NCBI GenBank assembly: GCA_037127255.1
Contig: JBANSL010000019.1
Location: 16,949,001 to 17,013,000 of the forward strand
From: Persicaria tinctoria
Lineage: Eukaryota > Streptophyta > Magnoliopsida > Caryophyllales > Polygonaceae
DNA: 64,000 nt
Reading direction: 5' to 3'
Shown: piece by piece, positions 1 to 11,421 of the stretch
How positions within the stretch are numbered: position 1 is the stretch's first letter
Layout of the letters: every line of letters begins with the position of its first letter
Notes under the pieces: model-generated
Databases searched by the model: none
Told to the model about the DNA's origin: nothing
What the model saw: only the letters and a program-made list of their open reading frames with translations
Translations under genes and position numbers: made by a program

Positions 1-611
1 TGCACATGGTCCAATGCACTTTCTAATTTTATTCTCACCCCTTACCTTTAAAGTAAGGGTGGGAATGGATTACCTTGGTAGAGAGAGGTAACCTTTTCCC
101 TTTTCTAATTTTATTTTCCTTTTTTTAATGATAAAGTAAGATTTTCTCTTTTTCCATTTAGATTTATTAATTGTAATAATGTTTAAAATGAAATAAAAAA
201 TATATTTATATTTCATTATTTTTTAAAATAAAATATCTCATTGGTTTAATTTTATTTTTTTCTATAATTTGAACCCAATTTTACCCTATATATACCCTCG
301 GCTCATTTTGATCTATTTTAGTTGCACCTATTTTCTTAATTATCGATCACAATAATCCAAATACTCCACCCATTCCAAATATGCCTTTAGTATTTACGTA
401 CGTTATAATGTTTCTAACTTATGGAACCAATTCCAAGGTTATGATCCGAATTTATAGGTAATTCGATTAGTATTTATGTTATAATGTTTCTAACTATTTT
501 TTTTTATTTTAATCTAGATGTAATAAAATATATTTATATTAACTACTTGCTATTTTTATTTACTTATAAAATTATAAATAAAAATAATTGACAATAATTT
601 ATGATGACACA
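1..611. other. AT-rich intergenic sequence
   Basis: No gene or clear element is visible. The sequence is very AT-rich with short imperfect repeats; for example a segment reading about ttatgttataatgtttctaact occurs near 400-420 and again near 475-497. It ends at an A immediately before the TC of a Helitron at 612. Confidence 0.6.
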
Positions 612-3136
612 TCTCTCTATATATAAAAGCGGGAATGAGCACAAAGTTCACTTACCGTTTTGCCCCTTATTTTGACACTGTTTATTTACAATTACAAAAT
701 TGCCACCATGTGTTTCCCGTTCATCTAACTTGTCTCTCGCACTCTTTCTCGCCGCTTGATTTTTCTCAACCCTAACCCGCGCCCTCCCTGGTTCCCAGTA
801 TACGCCTCTCCGGCACGGTGGCAGGGTCATCTTCTACCCCTAGCTCAAGGATTGTCGTCCTAAAGACACACCATGGCATCGATTATGAATCCTCTCCTCC
901 AATTTTCATTGAAGTCTCTCCCTCTTCCTCTCTTGGCTTCCGGTTCCGGTCCCCGGTGTTCGACGTGTTTCAGATTCGGTGCTGCTCCCGAAGAAGACAG
1001 GTTTGATAGCAATGGAAAAGACTCTGGTTCATCTCAAAGACAGCACAATGGAAGCCATGATGACTCTGACAATCACAACGATTCCAAATCTCGGGTAAAA
1101 TTCCCTTGATCTAAGTTCTCGCTTCCAGTCTTTACCTCTTCTTGATTGTTTAGCACCTATGGTTTTCGTTTCTATGTGTCTCTCTCCTTGATTTCCCCCT
1201 TCGGCATGTGGTTACGCTGAACTGCGTCCCTTTGCAGCGCCCAATCTAATGTCGTCAGGAGGAAAGATCTCGGTTAGCTTCACCTAATGGCAATAGAAAA
1301 AGGGTGCGTTTGTTGAATTTTATTTTCAAGCTCAGTATTGTCAATTTTGTTCATCAATTTGCCGTGCAACACCGGGATTATCGACTGAATAAGTATACTG
1401 TTGTGTAGTATGTATATGGTCCGTTGGTGTAGTGCTGCCACGGTATGAGATTTCGTAAATAAAGGAAAGGGATGAGAAGAGGCTGAAAATTTGGGAGATT
1501 TCGCAATTCTTTGTTTTGTGATAGCTTTCTGTATAAAGCTGAGGTTTTGATTATAGAGTAAAGAATCTGACTTTTTAGGCGAACTGAAAGAAATTCGGGT
1601 TTGCACAAGGAGCCATTGATTCATTCGAATATGCTTAATGGGATTCATGTTGCACTGTTTGTTATCATGCCTCAGCTGCCTGCCTTCAGATTTGGAGGGT
1701 GCTGTTCGACAATCAAGCGAAGCAGCTACCACATTCGTGTCTTCTGGCGGAATGCGAGCAATTGTATGTGTTGTATAGAAATTCAAACATCATTACATCC
1801 ATTTGATGATCTTGAGTTTCCTTGTTTTATCAAGAGTTAAAGATTGTTAGCTAAATTGCATTTCAATCTTGACATGCGGAGATCTTAATCCCTCAGTTGC
1901 AGTTTCTTGATGACGAAGATACTCAAGCTGAGCTACGGGAATTGTCGAGGGTTTTCATTGACACACTTATTTAACAAACAGGATCACAGGTTAGTTGGCA
2001 TGCTCTAGACTAATTTCAATGCGCATATTCATCCAAACAAATAGCTTATTTTTATGTGGCGCACCTAGAATATTCAGGATGAGGATTTGGTCCCTTTAGT
2101 GATGATTTAAATGTGCCTAGAAATTGAGCTTTTAGGTACAATTAGCATGAATTGATAACATCCACCTAAATGAAGTTTATTGGAAGTGTTTCCCCCAAAA
2201 ACTGGAATTCATGTGATGTTATATAAACATGTTTAGTCAATACGTTGAACATTCTATGATAAACCTGGGATATTGAAAGAATTTTCTTTTTTTTTAATGA
2301 AAACCTCAAGAAGAAGATCTTAAGAGAGTAAATCTTTGCAAGATAAAACTCATCTCATATCTCTGTAATTTAGATAATGATCAATAGAAATGAGATAGAG
2401 TGCAGTACTTAATTGAAGTTAGGTTTAGTGTTTTATGTATAATTTCTTCCTTTAAATTTGAAGTCCAAAGAAAATCATTTAACAGGCACAAACTTGAGGC
2501 TCTGAGTGCTTTAAAGGTAGCTGTCTATCACTCGATAGCATTGATGATTGATTAAAAGCCTCCAATGCCAGGCATAGGAATTGGTGATTTAAATCGACTA
2601 AGCCCACAGTACCAACCCGAATTCAGCTGGCTACTGCCCAGCTATCTGATCCCATACTCAACATCATCAAGCAGCCCAATCAACACCGATAACCAATAGG
2701 TATGTTCCCAGTGTTGAGATATCAAATTCGGGTTGGATTACAATATTTGCATCATGCGAGCTGATATGGATTTGTTATTGTTGTTTACTCGTCAACTCAA
2801 TTTTGCTATAAACGAGCTTCTGTCTCCGAACATGGTGGGAACATTCATCATAGCTTTTAGGCTTGATAACACCCTTATGAAAAAGGGAACAAAGAGGTTT
2901 GTATTCATGGTTGAGCCATGAAGACTTATCCAGCAACTCTAAATTTGTTGTCTTTGTTTTGTTTTTCTAGGAAGTTTAAGGCTATGTTAATGACATTTGC
3001 AGCTAAACATGTCATAGAGCTATGTTGTGTAACATTTATTCTAAAGCTGATATTTAGAACAAGGCATGGTTCATGAATTTAGTGTTGATGGCAAATCAAA
3101 GTGTATACGCGTGCGAAGCACACGTATAACAACTAG
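612..3136 (+). mobile_element. Non-autonomous Helitron with captured gene fragment
   Basis: The left end reads TCTCTCTATATATAAAAGC, a typical plant Helitron 5' end starting with TC after an A. The right end has a hairpin (TACGCGTGC at 3106-3114, GCACACGTA at 3118-3126, 3-nt loop, one mismatch), a short spacer, then CTAG followed by a host T at 3137. Insertion between A and T without target duplication is the Helitron rule. No Rep/helicase gene is present, so it would depend on a RepHel protein from elsewhere. It carries split exons of a host-type gene at 873-1989. The exact 5' base is inferred. Confidence 0.75.
873..1989 (+). pseudogene. Captured exons of a plastid-type (DUF1995-like) gene
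   Basis: A first exon starts with ATG at 873 and runs about 74 codons to a splice donor near 1094. Its start (MASIMNPLLQFSLKSLPLPL) is rich in S and L with few acids, like a chloroplast transit peptide. A second exon near 1668-1755 reads LPSDLEGAVRQSSEAATTF in frame and stops at a GTATGT donor. A third near 1885-1989 reads ILIPQLQFLDDEDTQAELRE and then meets TAA at about 1970, where a GAA codon would keep it open up to a GTTAGT donor. The peptides resemble my memory of plant DUF1995 proteins (LPA3 type); that name is an inference. Introns are still present, so this is DNA-level capture inside the Helitron rather than a retrocopy. Downstream exons are not recognisable. Confidence 0.45.
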
Positions 3137-3767
3137 TATATAATAAAGGGAAGGATATATAAAGGAAAAGAAAAAGTGAAAATAAATTTGAAAAGAGGTA
3201 GAAGATGTTTCTCATGGTTGTAGAGGAAATCTTTTAGAAAGAGGTAGAAAAAGTGAAAATTATTTTTAAAAAAAAAAGTAGTAAAGTTGAGATAGGAAGA
3301 TGAGAGAAAAAATGAGAAAGAGGATATCCCATGGTTGCGGATGATCTTAGGGGGGAAAGACGCTATGGATTGAACCGAATCAAAAGTGGACAAATTCCGC
3401 TTTTCTATTTTTTTTTTTAATTTTGGCTGGCGATAAAACACAGAGTTTTGGGCAAAGCAGGTCCAAAACACTGCATTTCGATGTGATGGCAAGAGTTGAT
3501 GGGGTGCGCTGGCGCGTTCCCATTGGCTGAATTTCGACCAATGGGAATGCGCCATGTGGCAGGAGAATTTTAATTTATTTAAAACCCCATTTTCACCCAT
3601 AAATAAAATTCAAAAAATAAAATAAAAATTATTTTTGAATAGGATTTATTTTTATCTATCTAAGGACACTAATTTTGCATATGTTTGGGGATTTGTTTTT
3701 TGCTAAATGTAACATATATTCCGTATTAAGAATTTAGACTTATATAAACATTAATATTAACTTATAA
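3137..3767. other. Spacer between two Helitrons
   Basis: AT-rich sequence between the 3' end of the first Helitron and the inverted 3' end of the next. It contains the inverted repeat at 3512-3552. The long minus frame at 3133-3600 has biased F/S/L composition and no motif, so I do not call it a gene. Confidence 0.5.
3512..3552. repeat. Inverted repeat (hairpin), 15-bp arms
   Basis: GCGCGTTCCCATTGG (3512-3526) pairs with CCAATGGGAATGCGC (3538-3552) with one mismatch and an 11-nt loop. It stands out in AT-rich flanks. Each arm holds a CCAAT box in one orientation. Confidence 0.7.
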
Positions 3768-4997
3768 CTAGTCTTATTACCCGCGAACTTCGCGGCTTTT
3801 TTAATATGACTTTTATTATTTACGCACAAATTGTGTAAGATTATAAAAGTTGTATAAAATATTATTTTGTGCTTAAAAAAGATAGATTTTATAACTAATT
3901 AAGATTTGAGGTTGAATATTTATATTAAAATGATAAAGTTTGTAACCAATTAAGATATGAGATTAAATATTTATGTTAAAAATAATAGATTTTATAATTA
4001 ATTAAGATGAATAAATAGAATAAATCTAATTGCTTATAGTTTTAAGGAAATTTACTTAAATATTTAATGGTTGATATGTGGTATAGTCTAGAAAAGACTG
4101 TTAAACAATATATTTTAAATTTTATTTTGAGTTGTAATTTTATTGTGAGTTCTTGTTGTTGTGAGTTCCAGAACATCATCTTGCGAGATGATCAGGGATG
4201 TCATTAGTACATCCAATTTATTGCTTACTGTAAAAAAATAATAATTTAAATTTCATTTCTATATTTATACATAGTAAAAATCGATCTTAATAAATCAAAA
4301 TGACCCATGAAATCAATATATAATCCCTGGATAGCTTGCACATATATATCTAAACTATTTATGAGTTTGATAACCGCTTCTTCCTTTCATCATTCATATA
4401 TGTCGATCAATTATCCGATCAGTGTTCGATTAATATATATCTTACTTAAAGATTTCCGGGGTTTTATTTTTAGCTTCCAATTAATATATATTTATAAGTT
4501 TTTTTTAATTTGTCAAAATTCATTAGGGTTATTCCAAAATTTTATCAAATTTATATATTATAAGGAGAAATTAAAAATTGAAAAGAAAGAGATAAAAGGT
4601 TGATTAATAAGATAGATTTTAATTGAAGAAATAAATATTGTTTAAACATCAATATCAATCAAATGTATTCGGAGTATATATTGTTTAAGATATGTAACTT
4701 TCTCTTTGTTATAACTTATTTTATTGTAATATAATACTCCGTATACAATAGTAACTATATATAAGATGTAGATAGAAATTATTAAAAAAAAGTTATTATA
4801 TTTAAAAGATTATTTCTTAGATGTGGAGTATAAAAGATAAGTTTTCTAACTAAGATTTGTAGATAAAATATTTATAAAATAACTTAAGGTAAATGATAAG
4901 ATTTGTGAGATATGATGTTGAATATTTATATTAAAAATTAATTTAATCATCAATTAAAATGGACACAAAGGACGGCACGTTTATAAATAGATGGAGT

Positions 4998-7900
4998 TGT
5001 AAAGATCGGGAAATTTTAGAATATTAAATTATTAAAATAGTGATTTATAATCATTCCGATTTCTGAGATTTGAGAGGTTTGAAATTTCCGTCCTTGAGCT
5101 ATTGGTTTTATTTTAAATATTCTAAAACGAGTTCCGACCTTACTTAATTGGAAATTTAATATATGTTATACTCTGCTTTTATATACCGAAAATTGAAAAA
5201 TAATATTCGGATTTCATTTATTAAATTCAGATTTGGAAAATTGAGGAGTATTTTAAACGCATTAGGATGGGATCGAGTGAGCGGATTCGAGATTCGTTCC
5301 GGGTATTTTAATGTTGATCCTTACCGTATGACCACTTTCAACTTAGTCTTCTTCCCCTTTGTAAAGGAGACATCTTTCCCAGCCTGTACAATTCTGGTTT
5401 TGGACAAGCACTTTCCTTCCTCTCCTCCTCCCTTATCTATTGCTATCCCAACTTGGCAAAGTGACAAAACTCCCTCCTTTTCTCCCACTGCCTGCAGCAG
5501 CCACGCCCGACACCACCTCTTCCCTCCCTCGTGACTCTGATCGAACAGCAACAACTGTCCCACTGCTTGTAGCAACAACAGCAACAACCCACAGAAGACC
5601 TCTCAACAGAGCCCTTCTCCCTCCTTTCGGCGCTGCAAGGAGCCAGGAAACCCAGAAATTTCCCACCCCCAAACCTTTTGTTTCATCCAAGTTGAGCAAC
5701 CTTTCTTCACCCTCGGATCCCACAGCCCGGCGACCTCCTCCGGGCTTTCTCTTCCTTCGACGACAAGGCCGCAGCCAGGCACCTCGACGACGCCGCTGGA
5801 GCCACCATCGTCGTCGTGTATCGTTCCCTCTCCATCTCGCCCTGTTTTCCTTCCGAACACGGTAAAACGAATTCGATTCCTTGTTTTGCTTCAAACCTGC
5901 CAAAATTACTCGTTCACCCCCCCCCCCCCCTTTACCTTCCTTCCTAGGCCGTGGAAGATCATTCCGACGTCGAAGGGCCCCGTCGGCGTCTCGCTGCCTC
6001 TCTTTCCCTGTTCGAATCCGAAGAGGTAAGAAATCCGATTTCCTTTCGTTCTTGGAGCGAATCGGCATAAAAAGAGCACCTTTACATCCCGTACCATTTT
6101 CCTAGGTCCGTAGGAAGCTCTTCCCTTCGTCGCTACAGCCAGACGCCTCTCGGAGCATCGCCGGAGTTCTTCTCGTCGATCGGTAAATTCCTCCTTCTCC
6201 TTCTTCCTCCCTTAACGTCGTTTCGTTTTTGTTAGTCGGGGTTGGTCGGAATCTCTAGTCAATCTCGAGCCAAAAGGCCACCGCCGGAACCTGGGTTTCC
6301 TCCTTTTTCCACCCTTTCTGTCCGGCGTGAGAGCTCTGTTCAATCTGCGAGGAAGAGGGCAGGGATCCGTTTCCTTATCTTTTTGTTGGGCCTAACCTAG
6401 TTTTCGTGAAACGGGTTATATCACATTTAATGGGTTTTCAGATTTGGGGAGAGATTCAGATCCGGATTCTCCTTTATATCGGATCCGGGTCGGTTTTCCG
6501 GGTTGGGCTTCTCTCTTCCAGGTTTTGGGCTTCTGGGCTTCTGGGATTGGTTTGTTGTTATTGTTTATATATTATGTTGCTTATAACGTTATTTATATGA
6601 TAAGCTTATATACTATTATTAATGGTTAGTATTATTATGTGATTCTGAGTTTTATAATGAAAATATATTTTCTGAGATTTCATCATATATTGTAAATTAC
6701 GTTTAAAAGTGTTATTACATGGGATATGTATTTTTGTAATGATTTAAATATTTTGAAATGACTTGTTGATTTTGGATTTAAATAGGGATTTTTGAGAATA
6801 GATTTATTTGATGTCGTATTTAGTATATGTTGTCGGGTGATTTACAAAAGTCCTAATGGCCAGAATCTATTAGATAATGATTTTGAAATAAAATGCCGAA
6901 ATTATTTTATAATATCATTTTGAGATATTGGTTTTAAGGTTTAATGTCGGGATTTTTTGTCTTGGTTTGATGATGTTGATTTCGAGAAGGAATTTTGGGA
7001 ATGTGGTTGGTACGGTTTTATCAATGGGTTTGCTTGGAAATGGAATGATTTTGGTTGATGTCGATCATATCGGAAAGGTTTTGGAAAATGGTTTCACTAT
7101 CGGTTGGTTTTGAGTATGTTGAGAACTTGGGTTTCGTGCGTATGAATGATGGTCCGATCGCTTATGGAAATGGCTTGATAATAGGTGTGTATTGCTTTTG
7201 GATTGCTTTGGACTTGCATTTGGGCCCTTTCTTGTATCATCTTGCTGTTCTGCATCTTCAGGTAAGTTCTCTAGGGGGCTTACTCAGGTTGGACATTCAT
7301 GCATGTTGTTACATTTTATGTTAGGTGTTGCATATGCATAAAAGCATGCCATGTAGTATCCTGTTTAGGTTGCACTAATTGAATGAGCATCTGCTTACTT
7401 ATTGTGTTTGAAACAGAGCGACCGTTATTTGTGATAGTCCTAGAGTCTTTGCTAGGGTCATAGGGTAGCCCAGCCTCATCGGGTACCCTGAGTCAATCGA
7501 GTCATGAACTTCCTTATATTATGAGATGCCTGCGGGCTTTATTGTGGAGCGGATTAGGCATGCGTGCCGCCCGATTATGATGGAATGCATTCACGAGCTG
7601 GCCAGTCTCCGCCCTATCAGAAGGGGGTGGAGGTAGGAGAGGGATATGCCACTTGGCATTGTCTTGGGCCCTTTACAATATTTTTACACATTATTATAAC
7701 TAGGAGCATGCTAGTGTGTTTGACCTTTGTACTGTATTAGAGCATCTTTATTAGGTATAGCACATACTATGTGGCCTCAGCGAGGACTGCCGGTCCCGCA
7801 TGAGTGGCTCGATCTAACTCCTTTCCCTGTTCTTTTTTTTTAAGGTATTTTCTGCAGATGTTGATTGCTCGATGTCTATATGACGGGGTTCTCTTTTTGC

Positions 7901-8228
7901 GAATCGAAGAACCTGGCTAAATCTCTAACTCATTATAAATGGTAATCATCCACTTATGTTTTGGTTTTGACCTGGCTCTGCCGTGGCGCTTTGTATCTTA
8001 ATTTTGCTTCCGTCTTGCTTCCGTTTGAAATGAATTTCGCGAGTTAGTCCCTGGTAAAGGTTAAGGGTATCCAATGACCCTACGATATTTTCAGGGTTCG
8101 AAATCCCTCTTTATTACTGACCATAAAAATGAGTTTGAAACCTCGACCCGTACCTGGATTGCAAGATCCGAACAAGGGGTTTCATCCCTTGAAACGTAAC
8201 CCGAAAATCATAATTTCGGGCCGTTACA
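4998..8228 (+). mobile_element. Solo LTR of a Ty3/gypsy-type retrotransposon
   Basis: The LTR runs from TGTAAAGATCGGG to GGGCCGTTACA and is flanked by the 5-bp duplication GGAGT (4993-4997 and 8229-8233). Length is 3231 bp. No internal domain follows, so it is a solo LTR left by recombination between LTRs. Its 3' part (about 7250-8228) matches 45400-46382 and, inverted, 15161-15596 and 17271-18200. The inverted copy at 17271 is followed by a tRNA-Met primer site, which identifies the repeat as an LTR. A pyrimidine-rich, GC-richer segment (5400-6360) yields long chance frames on both strands; no protein is claimed. Confidence 0.85.
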
Positions 8229-9230
8229 GGAGTTATCGTCTGACGTGGCTTAAATTTATTGGATCGTCATTAATTGACGTGTCAGTAAAACCCGGACTAG
8301 ATTGCACCAGAGAACGACAAGTAAGCGAATCGCATCAGAATCCGCCACATAAGATTTCCACGCCTTTGTTTTAGTATTATACTAGAATAGTACCCGTGCG
8401 TAACGCACGGGATTTGCAAAATATATTATATTGCTTAAAAGCTATTATCATTTTATATTTATATTAGATAATATTAGATATATTATAATAATATAATAAT
8501 ATGAAAATGATATAGCCAAATAATATTAATTTGAAAAAAAATAATTTTTTTATAACAATATATAATATATGTGGCAAAACATCAATGTCTCATCTTTTTG
8601 TATAGAAATAGTTGCATGCACTAATATGGAGAGTGTTTAATTTTTTCCGCCTTCTGATTGTTTTTTAGCAACTTAATTGATTGGCTACTTTGAACATTAA
8701 ACAAATATTTGTTGTCGTAATAAGCTAAAAGGTAAAACTAAATACTTTGTTAGGTGGACTACACATTTGACAAATGCTAGGTGTATGAAATTTTAAGAAC
8801 TCTGGGATGAAAGCACATAAAAATGTCGGAGAAGATATATTGATGTAATAATATAGAATCACATTAATGACTAAACAACTTAAATTTTAATTATTTTGAT
8901 TGGATCATCTAATATCCATCCAACTAAAGAAATACCAATCATCCTACGAATAAATCAAATTTTCATATTTAGAGTAATAATTTTTTTTCTACCTTCATTA
9001 ACTCTATGAAAATAATCTAGGTTTGATAAGTGGCTAATTATCTGTTTAAACTCCATCTTCAATTAAATTAATTTAAGTTCATTTCAACTGTCCAAAATAA
9101 AGACTAAACAATAATCTATATCTGTTTACTGAATAATGAATAATTTTTGTATTTTTAAATTTATATATTAGGAGTATGTAAATGATTCCTGTTAAGTATT
9201 AGTTGATTGGATAAAATCATCATTTTTAGA

Positions 9231-9520
9231 ATCTTATTTAATCAAATTTGAAATGAGATTTTATTTAGCAACATTATACATTTTTCATTTGAATTCTAAG
9301 CATAGCTTTATATTCACCCGATCACCACATTTTTTAGTAATAAAATAGATTTGATTACTGATTAATATTTTGTAGCATCTTATTTAATCAAATTTGAAAT
9401 TGGATTTTATTGAGAACTATTATACATCTTTCATTTGAATTCTAAGCATAGCTTTATATTAAGTTAATCATCAATTTTTGTAGTAATAAAATAGATTTGA
9501 ATACTGATTAATAGTCATGA
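9231..9520. repeat. Tandem duplication, about 146-bp unit
   Basis: Two copies start with ATCTTATTTAATCAAATTTG at 9231 and 9377, and both contain ATTTGAATTCTAAGCATAGC. They differ at scattered positions. They lie inside the minus-strand Helitron. Confidence 0.8.
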
Positions 9521-9536
9521 TAAAATACATAGATAT

Positions 9537-10120
9537 GTGATAAGCATTCGATTTAGTTTAGATTTTTTTGTTATCAAACTGATATTTTGATTTTTCAATA
9601 AGTTATATTATTTTTTTTTTTAAAGTGAATTTCAAATATTTTAGTGAAAATGGATTAAAATATTGGAAAGAAAATCTTTATCAAATTTGTAACTTGAGAA
9701 ATTTAATTATTTATTTGATAATTGTTAAAATGGGGCCCACAAATAATTATAAACCAATGGAAGTTTTGAAGTCAATGGGGTCGTGGCATTAGCATATGGT
9801 GTCATAGGACCTTTTTAATGTGAGGTTGTCATGTGTATCATTCCTTTTTTTTTTAGTATTATTAAAAATAAAAATAGAGTTAGCAAATATCTAATAAAAA
9901 TCATTAAATTTTAGGTGATAAACATTCAATTTAGTTAAATTTTTTTGTTACGAAATCGATATTTTCATTTATCAATCAGTTTTATTAATTTAAAATGCAT
10001 TAAAATATATGGAAGAAAATCTTTATAAAATTTATAATTTGTGAAATTTATTTATTTATTTGCTAATTGTTAAATTGGGGCCCATAAATAATTATAAATC
10101 AATGAAATTTTTTTAAAAAG
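9537..10120. repeat. Tandem duplication, about 378-bp unit (second copy partial)
   Basis: GTGATAAGCATTCGATTTAG (9537) recurs as GTGATAAACATTCAATTTAG (9915), and the GGGGCCCACAAATAATTATA block near 9731 recurs near 10077. The second copy fades around 10120. It lies inside the minus-strand Helitron. Confidence 0.65.
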
Positions 10121-10940
10121 AGAATTTCAAATATTTTAGTGTTTTTAAAATTAGAATTCATCAAGGTCGACTATTATTTTATGATTAATTAAGATTCATT
10201 AGTAAAATAGGAAAATGAAGATCCTTAAATTTAATCTAATTAACCATTGACATTTGATTCAATCATTATAAAAAAGAAACGGTTGATTATGATAGTTATT
10301 ATGGTAAATTAGGAAAAAGGAAGATAAATTTGATTTAGTTAATAAAAATAACAATAAATCAGCTATTGGGATAATTGATAGTGATTGAGATAATTAGTAG
10401 GGATTGAAATATAATCGAGATTGATCGGGAAAAGAAATTGATTTCTTATAATATTGACTAATCTTAAATTATGCAACTGTGATTTCAACTTTAACTGTAG
10501 CTTTATATTCGGCTGATTACCATAGTTTGTATATAGTAGTAATTAAATAGAATTGATTATTGATTAGTATTGGATAAAAAAATCTTAATGGTTGCAATAG
10601 AATCCTCAAAAATCTAATAAAAAAGTTTTAAAAATTAACAAAATGAATTTCATGTAACATTCACTCAAAAGAGTTTAGTGAAATTTATTTATTAATAATA
10701 TACTGATTTATTATTTTTTGGCTTTTAAAAATCATGGATAAAAAATAATCTGCAAATTTGGAGAAGGTGTTATGATTTGGTCAACAAATTCAATATTTTA
10801 ATTAATAAAAATGATTTTAAGTTTATTTATTTTAAATATATATGAGTTTTTGTTAAGTGAATGGCTGCCACGTGGCACTTTCAATATGAGGCCGCCACGT
10901 GTATCATTCGCAATTGTTTTAGTATTATATTAGATATATA

Positions 10941-10992
10941 TTGATGAATTGATATTGATTGATTGATATTGATTGATTGATTGATATTGATT
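10941..10992. repeat. GATT/GATATT simple repeat
   Basis: Short direct repeats of TTGATATTGATTGA type between a Helitron 5' end and the SINE-like element. Confidence 0.7.
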
Positions 10993-11019
10993 CCATATCA
11001 AATAACACCATAAAAATAC

Positions 11020-11191
11020 CCACTTCTTACACAATTTGTGTATTAGTGGGTGCTCAAGCCTTCATTGGCTTGGATGAGCATGTCTGGTGGCTTGCCGTCT
11101 GGCTTAACCGGTTCGCATTCTTTGCAGGCTAGGATCCGGACCCGTAGGAGATTAGTCGATAACCTCAGAACCCCCACGTCCAAAAAAAAAC
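11020..11191 (+). mobile_element. Probable SINE (tRNA-derived)
   Basis: A short GC-richer segment ends in an A9 run (11182-11190) and is bounded by a 12-bp direct repeat, CCATAAAAATAC (11008-11019 and 11192-11203). GGTTCGCATTC (11110-11120) resembles an RNA polymerase III B box; an A-box-like TGGCTTGGATGAGC lies about 45 bp upstream. Length, tail and target duplication fit a SINE. The 71-codon minus frame across it is a by-product. The family was not recognised. Confidence 0.55.
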
Positions 11192-11421
11192 CCATAAAAA
11201 TACATAAACTTAAACATAAAATAACACTAGCAACTACACACCCTAAACATAAATACATACGTAAACTTTTTTTTCAAAAAGTTTGACTTTTAAAAAAAAA
11301 TCCACATCAAATTGTGGTGGAAATAGTATGTAGAACTGTCCCATACGTGAAATTCGACTTTTTTATATTTAAAAAAAGTATTGGGTTACATACTTACATA
11401 TAATTAGTTGGGTTACATACG

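Larger units (their letters stand above)
8382..10934 (-). mobile_element. Minus-strand non-autonomous Helitron
   Basis: On the minus strand the 3' end is CTAG at 8385-8382 with the hairpin CCCGTGC/GCACGGG (8393-8409, loop of 3 to 5 nt depending on pairing) and a host T at 8381. The 5' end at 10934 reads TCTAATATAATACTAAAAC and is preceded by a host A. It is about 2.55 kb, AT-rich and without coding capacity, so it is non-autonomous. It holds two internal tandem duplications (9231-9520 and 9537-10120). It sits within the first 10 nt of an older Helitron. Confidence 0.75.
3768..10944 (-). mobile_element. Minus-strand Helitron, split by a solo LTR and a second Helitron
   Basis: On the minus strand the 3' end is at 3768-3771 (CTAG, then host T), preceded by the hairpin CCGCGAA/TTCGCGG (3781-3795). 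The element continues to 4997, resumes at 8234 after a solo LTR, runs to 8381, and resumes at 10935 after a second Helitron. Its 5' end then reads TCAATATATATATAATAC from 10944 leftwards. The 8234-8381 part matches, inverted, the Helitron 5' end at about 60736-60880, which supports the assignment. Without insertions it would be about 1.39 kb. It is non-coding. The join is an inference from the target-site rules of both inserts. Confidence 0.6.

Noticed and set aside
1280..1786. 168-codon minus frame inside the first Helitron
   Set aside because: Antisense to exon-intron sequence of the captured gene, with no motif.
3133..3600. 155-codon minus frame as a gene
   Set aside because: F/S/L-rich, crosses the Helitron boundary and the hairpin at 3512-3552, with no motif.
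5433..6068. Long frames on both strands in the solo LTR (up to 211 codons)
   Set aside because: They overlap each other in GC-rich, pyrimidine-biased LTR sequence, are R/P/S-rich and show no motif.
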